Shown here: in pieces, positions 1-5,627 of the stretch
Numbering within the stretch: the first letter of the stretch is position 1
How the letters are laid out: every line of letters begins with the position of its first letter
Source of the DNA: Chloroflexota bacterium
Lineage (GTDB): Bacteria; Chloroflexota; Dehalococcoidia; Bin125
Assembly: GCA_027296805.1 (NCBI GenBank)
Contig: JAPUIR010000186.1
Coordinates: 1-7,216 of the forward strand
Length of the DNA: 7,216 bases
Direction of reading: 5' to 3'
Notes under the pieces: model-generated
Told to the model about the DNA's origin: nothing
Databases searched by the model: none
Seen by the model: only the letters and a program-made list of their open reading frames with translations
Position numbers and translations under genes: made by a program

Positions 1-168
1 CGCATAGCGGAGGACCTGCTGATCGCCCTCCAGGGGGATTTCGCGCATCGAGGGGCTGACGAAGGCGTGGGCGCCCGCCCGGGTCAGCATCCGTTCCACT
101 TCCGTGGCTCGCCGGCTCTCGAAGGCCGCCACCCGCAGGCCGTCGAACCCGTCGTTGCTGTTCGACAT
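1..168 (-). CDS. hemD: Uroporphyrinogen-III synthase, N-terminal part (cut by window edge)
   Basis: Uroporphyrinogen-III synthase cyclises hydroxymethylbilane to uroporphyrinogen III in cytoplasmic tetrapyrrole (haem, sirohaem, cobalamin) biosynthesis. Only the first 56 codons are present; the gene continues past base 1. The protein starts MSNSNDGFDGLRVAAFESRR, followed by a helix (ATEVERMLTRAGAH) and then SPSMREIPLE. The pattern of a short beta strand, an ESRR turn, an amphipathic helix and an (A/S)PSMRE(V/I)PLE strand is how I recognise the HEM4-type fold of this family. The catalytic cleft and second lobe lie outside the window. The ATG (bases 166-168) has a GAGGG-like ribosome binding site about 8 bases upstream. 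It lies 61 bases after the MFS stop on the same strand, so read-through from that gene is possible. Few other hem-type features are nearby, and the rest of any tetrapyrrole cluster would have to lie beyond the left edge. The identification rests on a short fragment. Confidence 0.75.
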   Translation of the reverse strand, partial: MSNSNDGFDGLRVAAFESRRATEVERMLTRAGAHAFVSPSMREIPLEGDQQVLRYA

Positions 169-229
169 CCCTAGATCCCTCGCATCCGCCTCGACCCGGT
201 GGTCTGGAACGCTCTCGGCGCCCAGTCTC

Positions 230-1624
230 TCAGCCTCGGGATTGCCCGGGCTCGCTGCGATCATACGACGGAGCCCGCGCCCCGGCTTGGCCTGCAACGC
301 GCGCGATCACCGGCATCGAACCCGAAGGGGGACGCGCTCCTTCGAGCGGACGCGCCATCCTACTAGCCAGGAGGAACATCACGACGGAGAGTCCGGCGCT
401 GATCGCAAACATGACGAGTGCCCAGTCGTAGGAATCGGTCGCGTCGAAGATCCAGCCGGCCACGGCCGGTGCCACGACCAAGCCACTGGTTTCGAGCATG
501 AACATCGCGCCCAAGATGGTGGCGAAGCTCCCCAGTCCGAATGCGCGGGTGAGGAGCAGCGGTTCGAGCAACGGTCCTCCGGCAAAGCCGAGCACGAAGA
601 AGACGATGAACAAGGCAATGCCCCAGGTCGCCCCGCCACTCACCAGCAGGATGAGCATCGACACGGCCAGACTCGCCGTGAAGATGGCCGCCGGTCGCTC
701 GACTCGCTCGATGCGGTCCGCATAGCGCCCGTAGATCAGCAAGGCCACGATCGCCAGGGCCGACGCCAGGGAGACCAAGCCTGCGGCCCACCCAGTCGAG
801 AGGCCCACGGATTCGTAATACGGCACGGCATGCACCAGCCATCCCACGACGCCGTAGAAGAAGGTCATCATCGCCAGCGTGATGATCCAGAACGTGGGAG
901 TACGGACCGCCTGGCGCAACGTCAAGCTCCGACCGGCCGCAACGGGGTTCCGTGTTCGGTTCTCGCTCGCAGGTTGCAACTCCCAGGCGTCCGCCGGCGG
1001 GCTGTCACGGATCACGAAGAGGCCGAGGGGGACGAACAGCACCGCGATGAGCATGCCCGAGAAGATAAAGGCCCCGTCCCACTCCACCGCGTCGATCACC
1101 ACCTGCATAACCGGCACCATCACCACTGAACCCGACCAGAGCCCCGCGCCAAGGATCGCGATGGCCGTCGCTCGCCGCCGGCTGAACCAGCGCGCGATCA
1201 GCACTTGGAATGGGATGTAGAAGATGGCTCCCCGGACCACAGCGTTGATCGCCAGAAAGACGTACCACTGCCACAACGCCCCCGTCGTTGCGATGAGCAA
1301 GTAGGAGGCCGCGGTCAACGGCGCACCGGCCAGGATGCAGGGGCGCGTGCCAAAGCGGTCGATGAGGCGGCCGACGAGGGGCGCGGACAGCCCGCTCACC
1401 CCAAGCGAGATGGAGAAACCAAGGCTGACCTCCGCGCGGGCCCAGGCGAACTGAGCCTCGAGCGGTTCAACGAAGAGGCCGAACGACGAAAAGGCGATCC
1501 CGTTGCCCACGGCCATGCCGACGACGGCCGCTGCCAAGATCCACCAGCCGTAATACGCCTCGCGGAGGCGTCGCAGAGGCCCGGGAGTCTGAGCTGAGCG
1601 CGTGGGCGCGGATCGAAGACCCAT
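230..1624 (-). CDS. MFS transporter, 12 TM, monocarboxylate/oxalate-formate-antiporter-like
   Basis: An inner-membrane secondary transporter of the major facilitator superfamily (464 aa, a normal length). Twelve hydrophobic helices can be placed at about residues 26-48, 66-85, 96-114, 117-138, 152-175, 184-205, 245-267, 278-299, 312-330, 333-355, 366-390 and 400-421, with a hydrophilic central loop (206-244). The loop after helix 2 carries motif A, GRLIDRFG (85-92), and the matching loop of the second half has GRYADRIER (299-307). The YYGWWIL entry to helix 1 resembles the monocarboxylate/oxalate:formate antiporter branch, which suggests an organic anion substrate, but no specificity can be read from the sequence. 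A charged tail of about 40 residues follows helix 12. The ATG at 1622-1624 is the first possible ATG, because an in-frame stop lies three codons upstream (1634-1636). It lacks a clear ribosome binding site, so translation may depend on the upstream metallophosphoesterase gene 37 bases away, or a later start may be used. Confidence 0.9.
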   Translation of the reverse strand: MGLRSAPTRSAQTPGPLRRLREAYYGWWILAAAVVGMAVGNGIAFSSFGLFVEPLEAQFAWARAEVSLGFSISLGVSGLSAPLVGRLIDRFGTRPCILAGAPLTAASYLLIATTGALWQWYVFLAINAVVRGAIFYIPFQVLIARWFSRRRATAIAILGAGLWSGSVVMVPVMQVVIDAVEWDGAFIFSGMLIAVLFVPLGLFVIRDSPPADAWELQPASENRTRNPVAAGRSLTLRQAVRTPTFWIITLAMMTFFYGVVGWLVHAVPYYESVGLSTGWAAGLVSLASALAIVALLIYGRYADRIERVERPAAIFTASLAVSMLILLVSGGATWGIALFIVFFVLGFAGGPLLEPLLLTRAFGLGSFATILGAMFMLETSGLVVAPAVAGWIFDATDSYDWALVMFAISAGLSVVMFLLASRMARPLEGARPPSGSMPVIARVAGQAGARAPSYDRSEPGQSRG

Positions 1625-1661
1625 CGGGTCAGTCTATGGCCGCCTCCCCGTTGCGACTTGC

Positions 1662-2519
1662 TCAGTCGAGCATGAACGGGTGGTAGGTGTCGACGACGGC
1701 GTCGTCCGTCAGCTCGACGACCCGATAGCCCGACTCGCCCTGGAGGGGAAAGCCAACGGCGCCCGAGGCGACCTGCCGCACCCCGCCGAACTGGGCAACC
1801 CTGTTCTGATGCAGGTGCCCCGAGAAGACGGTCTTCACACCGAAATCGTCGAACAGGGTGAACAGTCTGTAGCGGTTCTCACGCGACGCGCTTGTGAGCT
1901 CAACTTCCCGAGGATCGCGGAGAAAGAGGGGCGTGTGCATGAAGGCCACGCGGTGGCGTGCCTCCCGTGCTGGTCGCGAGCCGAGCGCGTCGGCGACGAA
2001 CTCCAGCTGGCGTGCGGCCTCCCCTTCAACGCGGTTCGGACGGTGCAGGGTCTCGCTGTCGAGAGCGAGGAAGAAGGTGTCCTCCACCGAGAACGTGTAG
2101 TAGTCGCTGCCGATGAGGTCGCGATAGGCCGAGAGCGCGTCGGGGGTGGGCTCTTCCGCGTCGAGGGAGAGGTCGTGGTTCCCGGCGATCCAGTGGAGCG
2201 GGATGCCGTCGTCGAGACCGGCGGCGGTATCGAACAGGGCTTTCCACTGCGCTGGCTGATCGATGTTGTGCACGAGGTCCCCGCAGACGACGACGAAAGC
2301 GGGCCGGCGCCGGTTGGCCTCCGCGATGGCCGCGCGAAAGCGCAGCAGCTCCGGACCCAGATCGGTAACGCCTTCGGGCACTTCGGGGTCGGCGCCGGGC
2401 AGCGCGCCCATCTCGCGCAGGCGCCCGAAGGCCTCTTTGCGCTCGGCGGGTGAAAGCTGACTGAAGTCGGCGAACATCCCGAACTGCGGGTCGGCAAGCT
2501 GGAGGAACTTGAAGGACAT
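1662..2519 (-). CDS. Calcineurin-like metallophosphoesterase, CPPED1-like
   Basis: A 285-residue single-domain protein of the calcineurin-like dinuclear metallophosphoesterase fold. All metal-site motifs are present in order: ADPQFG (9-14, with D10), CGDLVH (79-84, D81), GNHD (113-116, N114 and H115), a conserved histidine in HTPLF (H195) and GHLH (234-237, H235 and H237). Motif I has Gln where most of the superfamily has His (D-x-H). ADPQFG is, however, typical of the CPPED1 (CSTP1) family of metal-dependent protein phosphatases, so I read it as a family mark, not a defect. There is no signal peptide or membrane segment, so it is probably cytoplasmic. The substrate (phosphoprotein, nucleotide or phosphodiester) is unknown. 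I chose the ATG at 2517-2519 because the domain starts at once and GAGG lies 8 bases upstream. An in-frame ATG at 2595-2597 would add 26 residues without domain character and cross the divergent promoter region. It is first in the leftward run with the MFS gene. Confidence 0.88.
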   Translation of the reverse strand: MSFKFLQLADPQFGMFADFSQLSPAERKEAFGRLREMGALPGADPEVPEGVTDLGPELLRFRAAIAEANRRRPAFVVVCGDLVHNIDQPAQWKALFDTAAGLDDGIPLHWIAGNHDLSLDAEEPTPDALSAYRDLIGSDYYTFSVEDTFFLALDSETLHRPNRVEGEAARQLEFVADALGSRPAREARHRVAFMHTPLFLRDPREVELTSASRENRYRLFTLFDDFGVKTVFSGHLHQNRVAQFGGVRQVASGAVGFPLQGESGYRVVELTDDAVVDTYHPFMLD

Positions 2520-2544
2520 GCGCTCAACCTCGCCGGAGTCGCCG

Positions 2545-2576
2545 GTGCCCACTATACCCGCCCCATTCCAGGGCAC
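2545..2576. repeat. Inverted repeat GTGCCC-N20-GGGCAC in the divergent region
   Basis: Perfect 6-base arms, GTGCCC (2545-2550) and GGGCAC (2571-2576), are separated by 20 bases. They lie in the 112-base region between the leftward metallophosphoesterase and the rightward dioxygenase. The right edge of one arm touches the TATAGT hexamer proposed as a leftward -10 element, so a dimeric regulator binding both arms would cover that promoter. The arms are short enough to occur by chance in GC-rich DNA. Confidence 0.3.
2551..2556 (-). promoter_or_regulatory. Candidate -10 element (TATAGT) for the leftward metallophosphoesterase/MFS genes
   Basis: On the minus strand bases 2556-2551 read TATAGT, one mismatch from the sigma-70 -10 consensus and unusual in this GC-rich stretch. 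It lies 31 bases before the chosen metallophosphoesterase ATG, leaving room for a short leader and the GAGG ribosome binding site. The hexamer 17 bases further upstream (TCCGTG) matches a -35 box poorly, so the promoter would be weak, activator-dependent, or not of the standard housekeeping type. Confidence 0.35.
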
Positions 2577-2620
2577 GGAGAGGGAACCTCGCCGCATGAA
2601 CTACCCTCGTGGCTCTGGCA

Positions 2621-2625
2621 GGAGG
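2621..2625 (+). promoter_or_regulatory. Ribosome binding site that sets the dioxygenase start
   Basis: GGAGG lies 6 bases before the ATG at 2632. It decides between this start and two in-frame upstream ATGs (2509 and 2596), neither of which has a comparable site and both of which would add low-complexity Pro/Arg-rich sequence ahead of the TauD domain. Confidence 0.75.
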
Positions 2626-2631
2626 TGGCAC

Positions 2632-3459
2632 ATGCCGTCCGGACAAGTGTCGTACAAGCAGATCGAGGTGGAGCCCCTGACCCCGACGATCGGCGCGCTG
2701 GTGAGCGGCGTCGACCTGACCCAGCCGGTTGATGACGCGCTGCTCTCGGAGATCCACACGGCCTGGATGGCACACCTGGTGCTGTTCTTTCGCGCGCAGC
2801 CGATGTCTCCCGACCAGCACCTCGCCTTCGGGCGTCGATTCGGCGAGTTGCACATCCACCCGGCGGCACCTTACGCGCAGGACACGCCTGAGCTGATGGT
2901 GATCCACACCGACAAGGACTCGTTCCGCAACAACGGGGAACGCTGGCACTCCGACGTCTCAGCGGACGAGGAGCCGCCGATGGGGAGCCTGCTCCACATC
3001 CACCAGGTCCCGAGCCGTGGCGGGGACACCTCCTGGTCCAACATGTACGCGGCCTACGAGGCGCTTTCGCCGACCATGCAGACGCTGCTCGATCCGCTGA
3101 CGGCGCTGCACGCGTCCGACTACTCGGGCCAGTACGGCGACCACCAACCCCAGCGGGAGTCGCCCCAGGCGAACCATCCGGTCGTCCGCACGCACCCCGT
3201 GACCAAGCAAAAGGTCCTCTTCGTCAACGAGGTTTTCACGCGCCGAATCAACGAACTTTCGCGCGAAGAGAGTCGCGCTGTGCTGGACTTCCTCTTCGAC
3301 CACGTGAAGAACATCAACTTCCAGTGCCGCTTCCAGTGGGAGGCGGACTCCGTGGCGTTGTGGGACAACCGCTGCACTCAACACATGGCGGTCTGGGACT
3401 ACTACCCCGAGTCGCGGAGCGGCATCCGCGTGACGATCCGCGGTGACCGCCCGTTCTAG
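2632..3459 (+). CDS. TauD/TfdA-family Fe(II)/2-oxoglutarate-dependent dioxygenase
   Basis: A cytoplasmic non-haem iron oxygenase (275 aa; E. coli TauD is 283) that couples 2-oxoglutarate decarboxylation to substrate hydroxylation, typically releasing sulfite from sulfonates or cleaving ether or ester bonds. The iron triad is H106-x-D108 (in RWHSDVS) and H251 (in NRCTQH). The predicted 2-oxoglutarate contacts are T133 (GGDT) and R262. Compared with E. coli TauD as I remember its sequence, GELHIHP (71-77), HPVVRTHPV (182-190), FVNEVFTRRI (197-206) and WDNR-x-TQH align closely. H76 and R266 match the sulfonate-binding H70 and R270, and F202 matches F206. The taurine contacts Y73 and N95 fall on A79 and about G102, so the substrate may be another sulfonate, a sulfate ester or an unrelated acid. 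The SCP2-like gene follows after 112 bases. The gene is divergent from the metallophosphoesterase/MFS genes. The family call is firm; the substrate is unknown. Confidence 0.92.
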   Translation: MPSGQVSYKQIEVEPLTPTIGALVSGVDLTQPVDDALLSEIHTAWMAHLVLFFRAQPMSPDQHLAFGRRFGELHIHPAAPYAQDTPELMVIHTDKDSFRNNGERWHSDVSADEEPPMGSLLHIHQVPSRGGDTSWSNMYAAYEALSPTMQTLLDPLTALHASDYSGQYGDHQPQRESPQANHPVVRTHPVTKQKVLFVNEVFTRRINELSREESRAVLDFLFDHVKNINFQCRFQWEADSVALWDNRCTQHMAVWDYYPESRSGIRVTIRGDRPF

Positions 3460-3555
3460 TGCGCCTCGCCCGCGCCATGCTCGGCGCTGCCGACGAACGA
3501 CTCCAACCGCTGCTGCTCTAGGCTGTAGCCCGATGCGCCAAACGGGGAGACGCCC

Positions 3556-3589
3556 TGACTACGGAGACAAAATGACTACGGAGACAAAG
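3556..3589 (+). repeat. 17-base tandem duplication across the SCP2-like start codon
   Basis: TGACTACGGAGACAAAA (3556-3572) is followed directly by TGACTACGGAGACAAAG (3573-3589), identical at 16 of 17 positions. The ATG start of the SCP2-like gene spans the junction: its A is the last base of copy one, and TG are the first two bases of copy two. The CGGAG of copy one (3562-3566) serves as the ribosome binding site at 5-base spacing. The same CGGAG in copy two lies inside codons 3-4. Confidence 0.9.
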
Positions 3590-4009
3590 CTGGAGTTCGG
3601 AACGACAGCGTGGATTGACGCGCTGGGCGACGTGTTCCGTGCCGCGATCGAAGGGGCCGGCGAGAGCGCCGGGTCGATCACTTTCTCGATCTCGGAGTTG
3701 TACACGGACGTGCCGGCACATATCTCGTCCGCGGGGCAGGCGGGATGGGCGTGCCGCATCACCGACGGGCAGGTCGCGTTCCAGCATGCCGCCGATCCGA
3801 GTGCGGACATCGTGATTGAATCCGATTGGGCCACAGTGAAGCCACTCGCGCGGATCGTGGTCGACGGCGATCCAGGGCGGCAGGCGGAGATCGACGGGAT
3901 GATGGCCGAGGCGATTGAGTCGGGCCGCATGCGGGTCGAGGGCGACATCACGGCTTTTCCCGAGGCGATCGGCACCGTTCACGACGAGATCGCGCGGCGT
4001 ACCGGCTAG
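3572..4009 (+). CDS. SCP2-like sterol/lipid carrier domain protein
   Basis: A 145-residue single-domain protein resembling the SCP-2 sterol transfer fold, a hydrophobic-pocket domain that binds lipids, sterols or acyl-CoA. The N-terminal helix (about 12-30) is followed by a beta strand (ITFSISEL, 36-43), then CRITDGQVAF (61-70), and the characteristic ADIVIESDWATVKPL segment (78-92). Near the C-terminus GRMRVEGD (118-125) matches the G-x-(L/M)-x-(V/I)-x-G-D hallmark of the family. There is no signal peptide or membrane helix, so it is probably cytoplasmic. The ATG at 3572 is supported by CGGAG 5 bases upstream. An in-frame upstream extension back to 3443 would overlap the dioxygenase end and is Arg/Pro-rich without domain character. 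It probably shares a transcript with the dioxygenase, since no terminator with a T run lies between them. It might present or sequester a hydrophobic substrate or product, which is inference only. Confidence 0.72.
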   Translation: MTTETKLEFGTTAWIDALGDVFRAAIEGAGESAGSITFSISELYTDVPAHISSAGQAGWACRITDGQVAFQHAADPSADIVIESDWATVKPLARIVVDGDPGRQAEIDGMMAEAIESGRMRVEGDITAFPEAIGTVHDEIARRTG

Positions 4010-4027
4010 CCACCCTTGAGGCTGGCC
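4004..4027 (+). terminator. Stem-loop at the SCP2-like stop codon between convergent genes (terminator-like, no T run)
   Basis: GGCTAGCC (4004-4011) and GGCTGGCC (4020-4027) form an 8-base stem with one G-U pair around an 8-base loop (ACCCTTGA). The TAG stop of the SCP2-like gene lies inside the left arm, and the leftward lipoprotein gene ends at 4037, so the hairpin fills most of the 27-base convergent gap. It is followed by TTCGCG, not a T tract, so it is not a classical intrinsic terminator. It could act as an RNA 3'-end stabiliser or a weak terminator. Confidence 0.4.
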
Positions 4028-4036
4028 TTCGCGCGG

Positions 4037-5497
4037 CTAGGAACCGTCGCAGCCGGCGAAGTCCTCGTTGATGTCCACGAGGGGGCCAAGCGTGTCGCGA
4101 CGCTCCGGGTCGAGACCCACGATCACCGCGCAGAGGCGAGCCCCGGACGCGGCGATTTCGGGGCCATCCTCCTCGATCACGAGGAGATCACCCGCCAGCG
4201 CGGCGTCCCGCTGCTGTTGGAGCAGCCCGATCTCGACGAGCACGAACTCCACGATCCGCTGGTGGTCGTCGAGAGCACTGGCGTCGGGGCTGAGCGCATC
4301 GAAGGCCTCCAGCGCGGCGTTGAACTCATCAATCAAACGTCCGCGGTTGTCCGCCACGATGGCGGCTCGCTCGTCGTCGGAGAGGAGGCCGGGGCGGCCC
4401 GGCCCGACCGCGCCGAGCGAAGCGGTGCGAGCCAGGAGCTGCCTGGTGACTTCGAAGAGGGCAGCGTCGTATTCGTTGTCTGGCGGCTCGGGATGGCCGC
4501 AGGGCTCGATGAAGGGGAGGCTCGAACAGATGCCCGCCGGGATCCCAACCTCCCACTCGCGCAGGACCTGCTCGCGTGCGAAGAACAGATCGATCAGTAC
4601 GACGAAGTTGTCTTCATTCGCGGCGGCCTGAATCTCATCCAGCGTTTCAAGCGCGTCCTCGCCCAGCACGATCAGGTTCGCGTGCCAGTCCGCGTACTCC
4701 TGCGGTGGATCGATCGCGCGCAGGCTGTCCTGACCCTCCAGCCGCAAGTCGCGTGCTATGTCGACGAGCCGGCTGATCAACTCCAGGTGTTCCGCGCGCG
4801 TCACGAAGGAGATGGTGTCGCGGTCGTCGGGCGGTGCAAGGGCGACACCGGCGATGGCGCCCATGGGGGTTTCCCCTGGACCAAAGAACAAGAAGTGCGC
4901 CGCTAACGCGGCTTCGTAGCTATCGTCTCGATCAACGTCGCAGACCGGATCGCGGCTACTGACGACGTTACAGACGTTCACCGAAAACTTCGGCAAATAA
5001 CGTGATGTGATGACACCGAGCTGGTCGTTGTAAATCGCGAAGCCTACAAAGTCCTGCTCGCGCGCGGACTCGCCCAGCAGTGCGTCAACGCGCGCCAGCT
5101 CCTCGTATTGCTCGACCAGCAGTGCATGGTCGGCCTCGTAGCCGGGAGGCGGCTCGATCCCGCGCAGCCGCTCAACGACCGGGAGGAACGCCGTCCCGGC
5201 GCCGGCGCTGACCAATGGCGCGAAAAAGTCGGCTCGATCACCTGTGCCAAGGTCGAGTGAGCCTTGCGAGGCGCGCGAGGCGGCGGTGCCAAAGAGGTCG
5301 AATGCGCCCTGGAGGTCGATGAAGTAGGCGGCCTCATCGTCGCTGGTAGGGGTAACGTTTTGTGTCGCGAGGACGGCGCGTTGCCCGGCATCGCCGGGGG
5401 CGTCGTCGTCGCTGTCGTCACCGCCTCCGCACGCAACGGCAAGCATCGCGGTCACCGCCGTTGCGCCCAGCAGGAAGTGCTTCACGGAACCGCGCAT
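4037..5497 (-). CDS. Secreted lipoprotein with three tandem copies of an unrecognised helical domain
   Basis: A 486-residue protein I do not recognise by name. The N-terminus MRGSVKHFLL followed by a hydrophobic stretch (8-22) ending AVAC (20-23) looks like a lipoprotein signal peptide, with C23 as the lipidated residue. An Asp/Gly-rich linker (24-38) follows, so the mature protein should be membrane-anchored outside the cytoplasm. The mature part has three repeats, with segments LRGIEPPPGYEADH (111-124), LRAIDPPQEYADWH (259-272) and FDALSPDASALDDH (399-412). From I114, I262 and L402 the three align without a gap for 37 residues, each with His at +10 and a hydrophobic residue after Asp or Asn at +36 (F150, F298, L438). 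Repeats 1 and 2 end in Cys pairs (C176/C186 and C324/C333); repeat 3 has C456 and C483. The start has GGGG at 6-base spacing behind an A7 run. No enzyme motif is visible; ligand binding or a structural envelope role are possible. It stands alone, convergent with the SCP2-like gene and divergent from the PEP-utilising gene. Confidence 0.88.
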   Translation of the reverse strand: MRGSVKHFLLGATAVTAMLAVACGGGDDSDDDAPGDAGQRAVLATQNVTPTSDDEAAYFIDLQGAFDLFGTAASRASQGSLDLGTGDRADFFAPLVSAGAGTAFLPVVERLRGIEPPPGYEADHALLVEQYEELARVDALLGESAREQDFVGFAIYNDQLGVITSRYLPKFSVNVCNVVSSRDPVCDVDRDDSYEAALAAHFLFFGPGETPMGAIAGVALAPPDDRDTISFVTRAEHLELISRLVDIARDLRLEGQDSLRAIDPPQEYADWHANLIVLGEDALETLDEIQAAANEDNFVVLIDLFFAREQVLREWEVGIPAGICSSLPFIEPCGHPEPPDNEYDAALFEVTRQLLARTASLGAVGPGRPGLLSDDERAAIVADNRGRLIDEFNAALEAFDALSPDASALDDHQRIVEFVLVEIGLLQQQRDAALAGDLLVIEEDGPEIAASGARLCAVIVGLDPERRDTLGPLVDINEDFAGCDGS

Positions 5498-5582
5498 CCG
5501 AGACCCCTTTTTTTGAACTCATCAGACCGAATCCCCGCCGACACTCGCCCACGATCGCGTGCGCGTTTTCGGGAAAGTCCTC

Positions 5583-5605
5583 GGAGCATCGGCGCGATAT
5601 GCTCC
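5583..5605. promoter_or_regulatory. Inverted repeat, candidate operator before the PEP-utilising gene
   Basis: Perfect 7-base arms GGAGCAT (5583-5589) and ATGCTCC (5599-5605) around a 9-base spacer give a 23-base dyad, a size usual for TetR- or GntR-type operators. The right arm overlaps TATGCT (5598-5603), a possible -10 hexamer 24 bases before the ATG of the rightward gene, so a bound repressor would block that promoter. No convincing -35 box was found at the expected distance. The dyad could also form an RNA hairpin just before the ribosome binding site if transcription starts further upstream. It is the only clear dyad in the 130-base region shared with the divergent lipoprotein gene. Confidence 0.4.
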
Positions 5606-5614
5606 CAGGCGTTC

Positions 5615-5621
5615 AGGGAGG
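5615..5621 (+). promoter_or_regulatory. Strong ribosome binding site of the PEP-utilising gene
   Basis: AGGGAGG lies 6 bases before the ATG at 5628. It is the strongest Shine-Dalgarno match in the window. It fixes the start of the PEP-utilising protein and so supports the view that the absence of an N-terminal ATP-grasp domain is real and not a mis-chosen start. Confidence 0.7.
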
Positions 5622-5627
5622 GAACGT

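Noticed and set aside
104..1129. Long rightward open frame (341 codons) opposite the MFS and hemD genes
   Set aside because: It is the antisense shadow of the GC-rich MFS gene. The product is Arg/His/Gln-rich low-complexity sequence with no fold signature, and the opposite strand has a complete 12-helix transporter.
1602..2453. Rightward open frame of 283 codons opposite the metallophosphoesterase
   Set aside because: The opposite strand encodes all metal-binding motifs of a calcineurin-like enzyme in order. This frame has no recognisable domain and no ribosome binding site.
2484..2492. Gln in place of His in metal motif I of the metallophosphoesterase as a sign of inactivation
   Set aside because: ADPQFG is the usual form in CPPED1-type proteins, and all other metal ligands are present, so this is a family feature.
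3481..3493. Small hairpin TCGGC-GCT-GCCGA after the dioxygenase as a terminator
   Set aside because: The stem has only five pairs and no T run follows it; such hairpins are expected by chance in GC-rich DNA.
3478..3522. A 14-codon open frame (MLGAADERLQPLLL) between the dioxygenase and SCP2-like genes
   Set aside because: No ribosome binding site and no recognisable leader-peptide pattern; too short to support.
4016..4906. Rightward open frame of 296 codons opposite the lipoprotein gene
   Set aside because: The opposite frame has a signal peptide and three internal repeats with strict spacing; this one is an antisense by-product of codon bias.
5401..5420. GTC-rich short repeat that looks like a microsatellite
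   Set aside because: It encodes the Asp-rich linker just after the lipobox, a common composition in high-GC lipoproteins, so no separate repeat function is needed.
5508..5514. T7 run as a rightward terminator tail
   Set aside because: No stable stem lies before it and no rightward gene ends there. On the minus strand it is an A7 run just upstream of the lipoprotein ribosome binding site.
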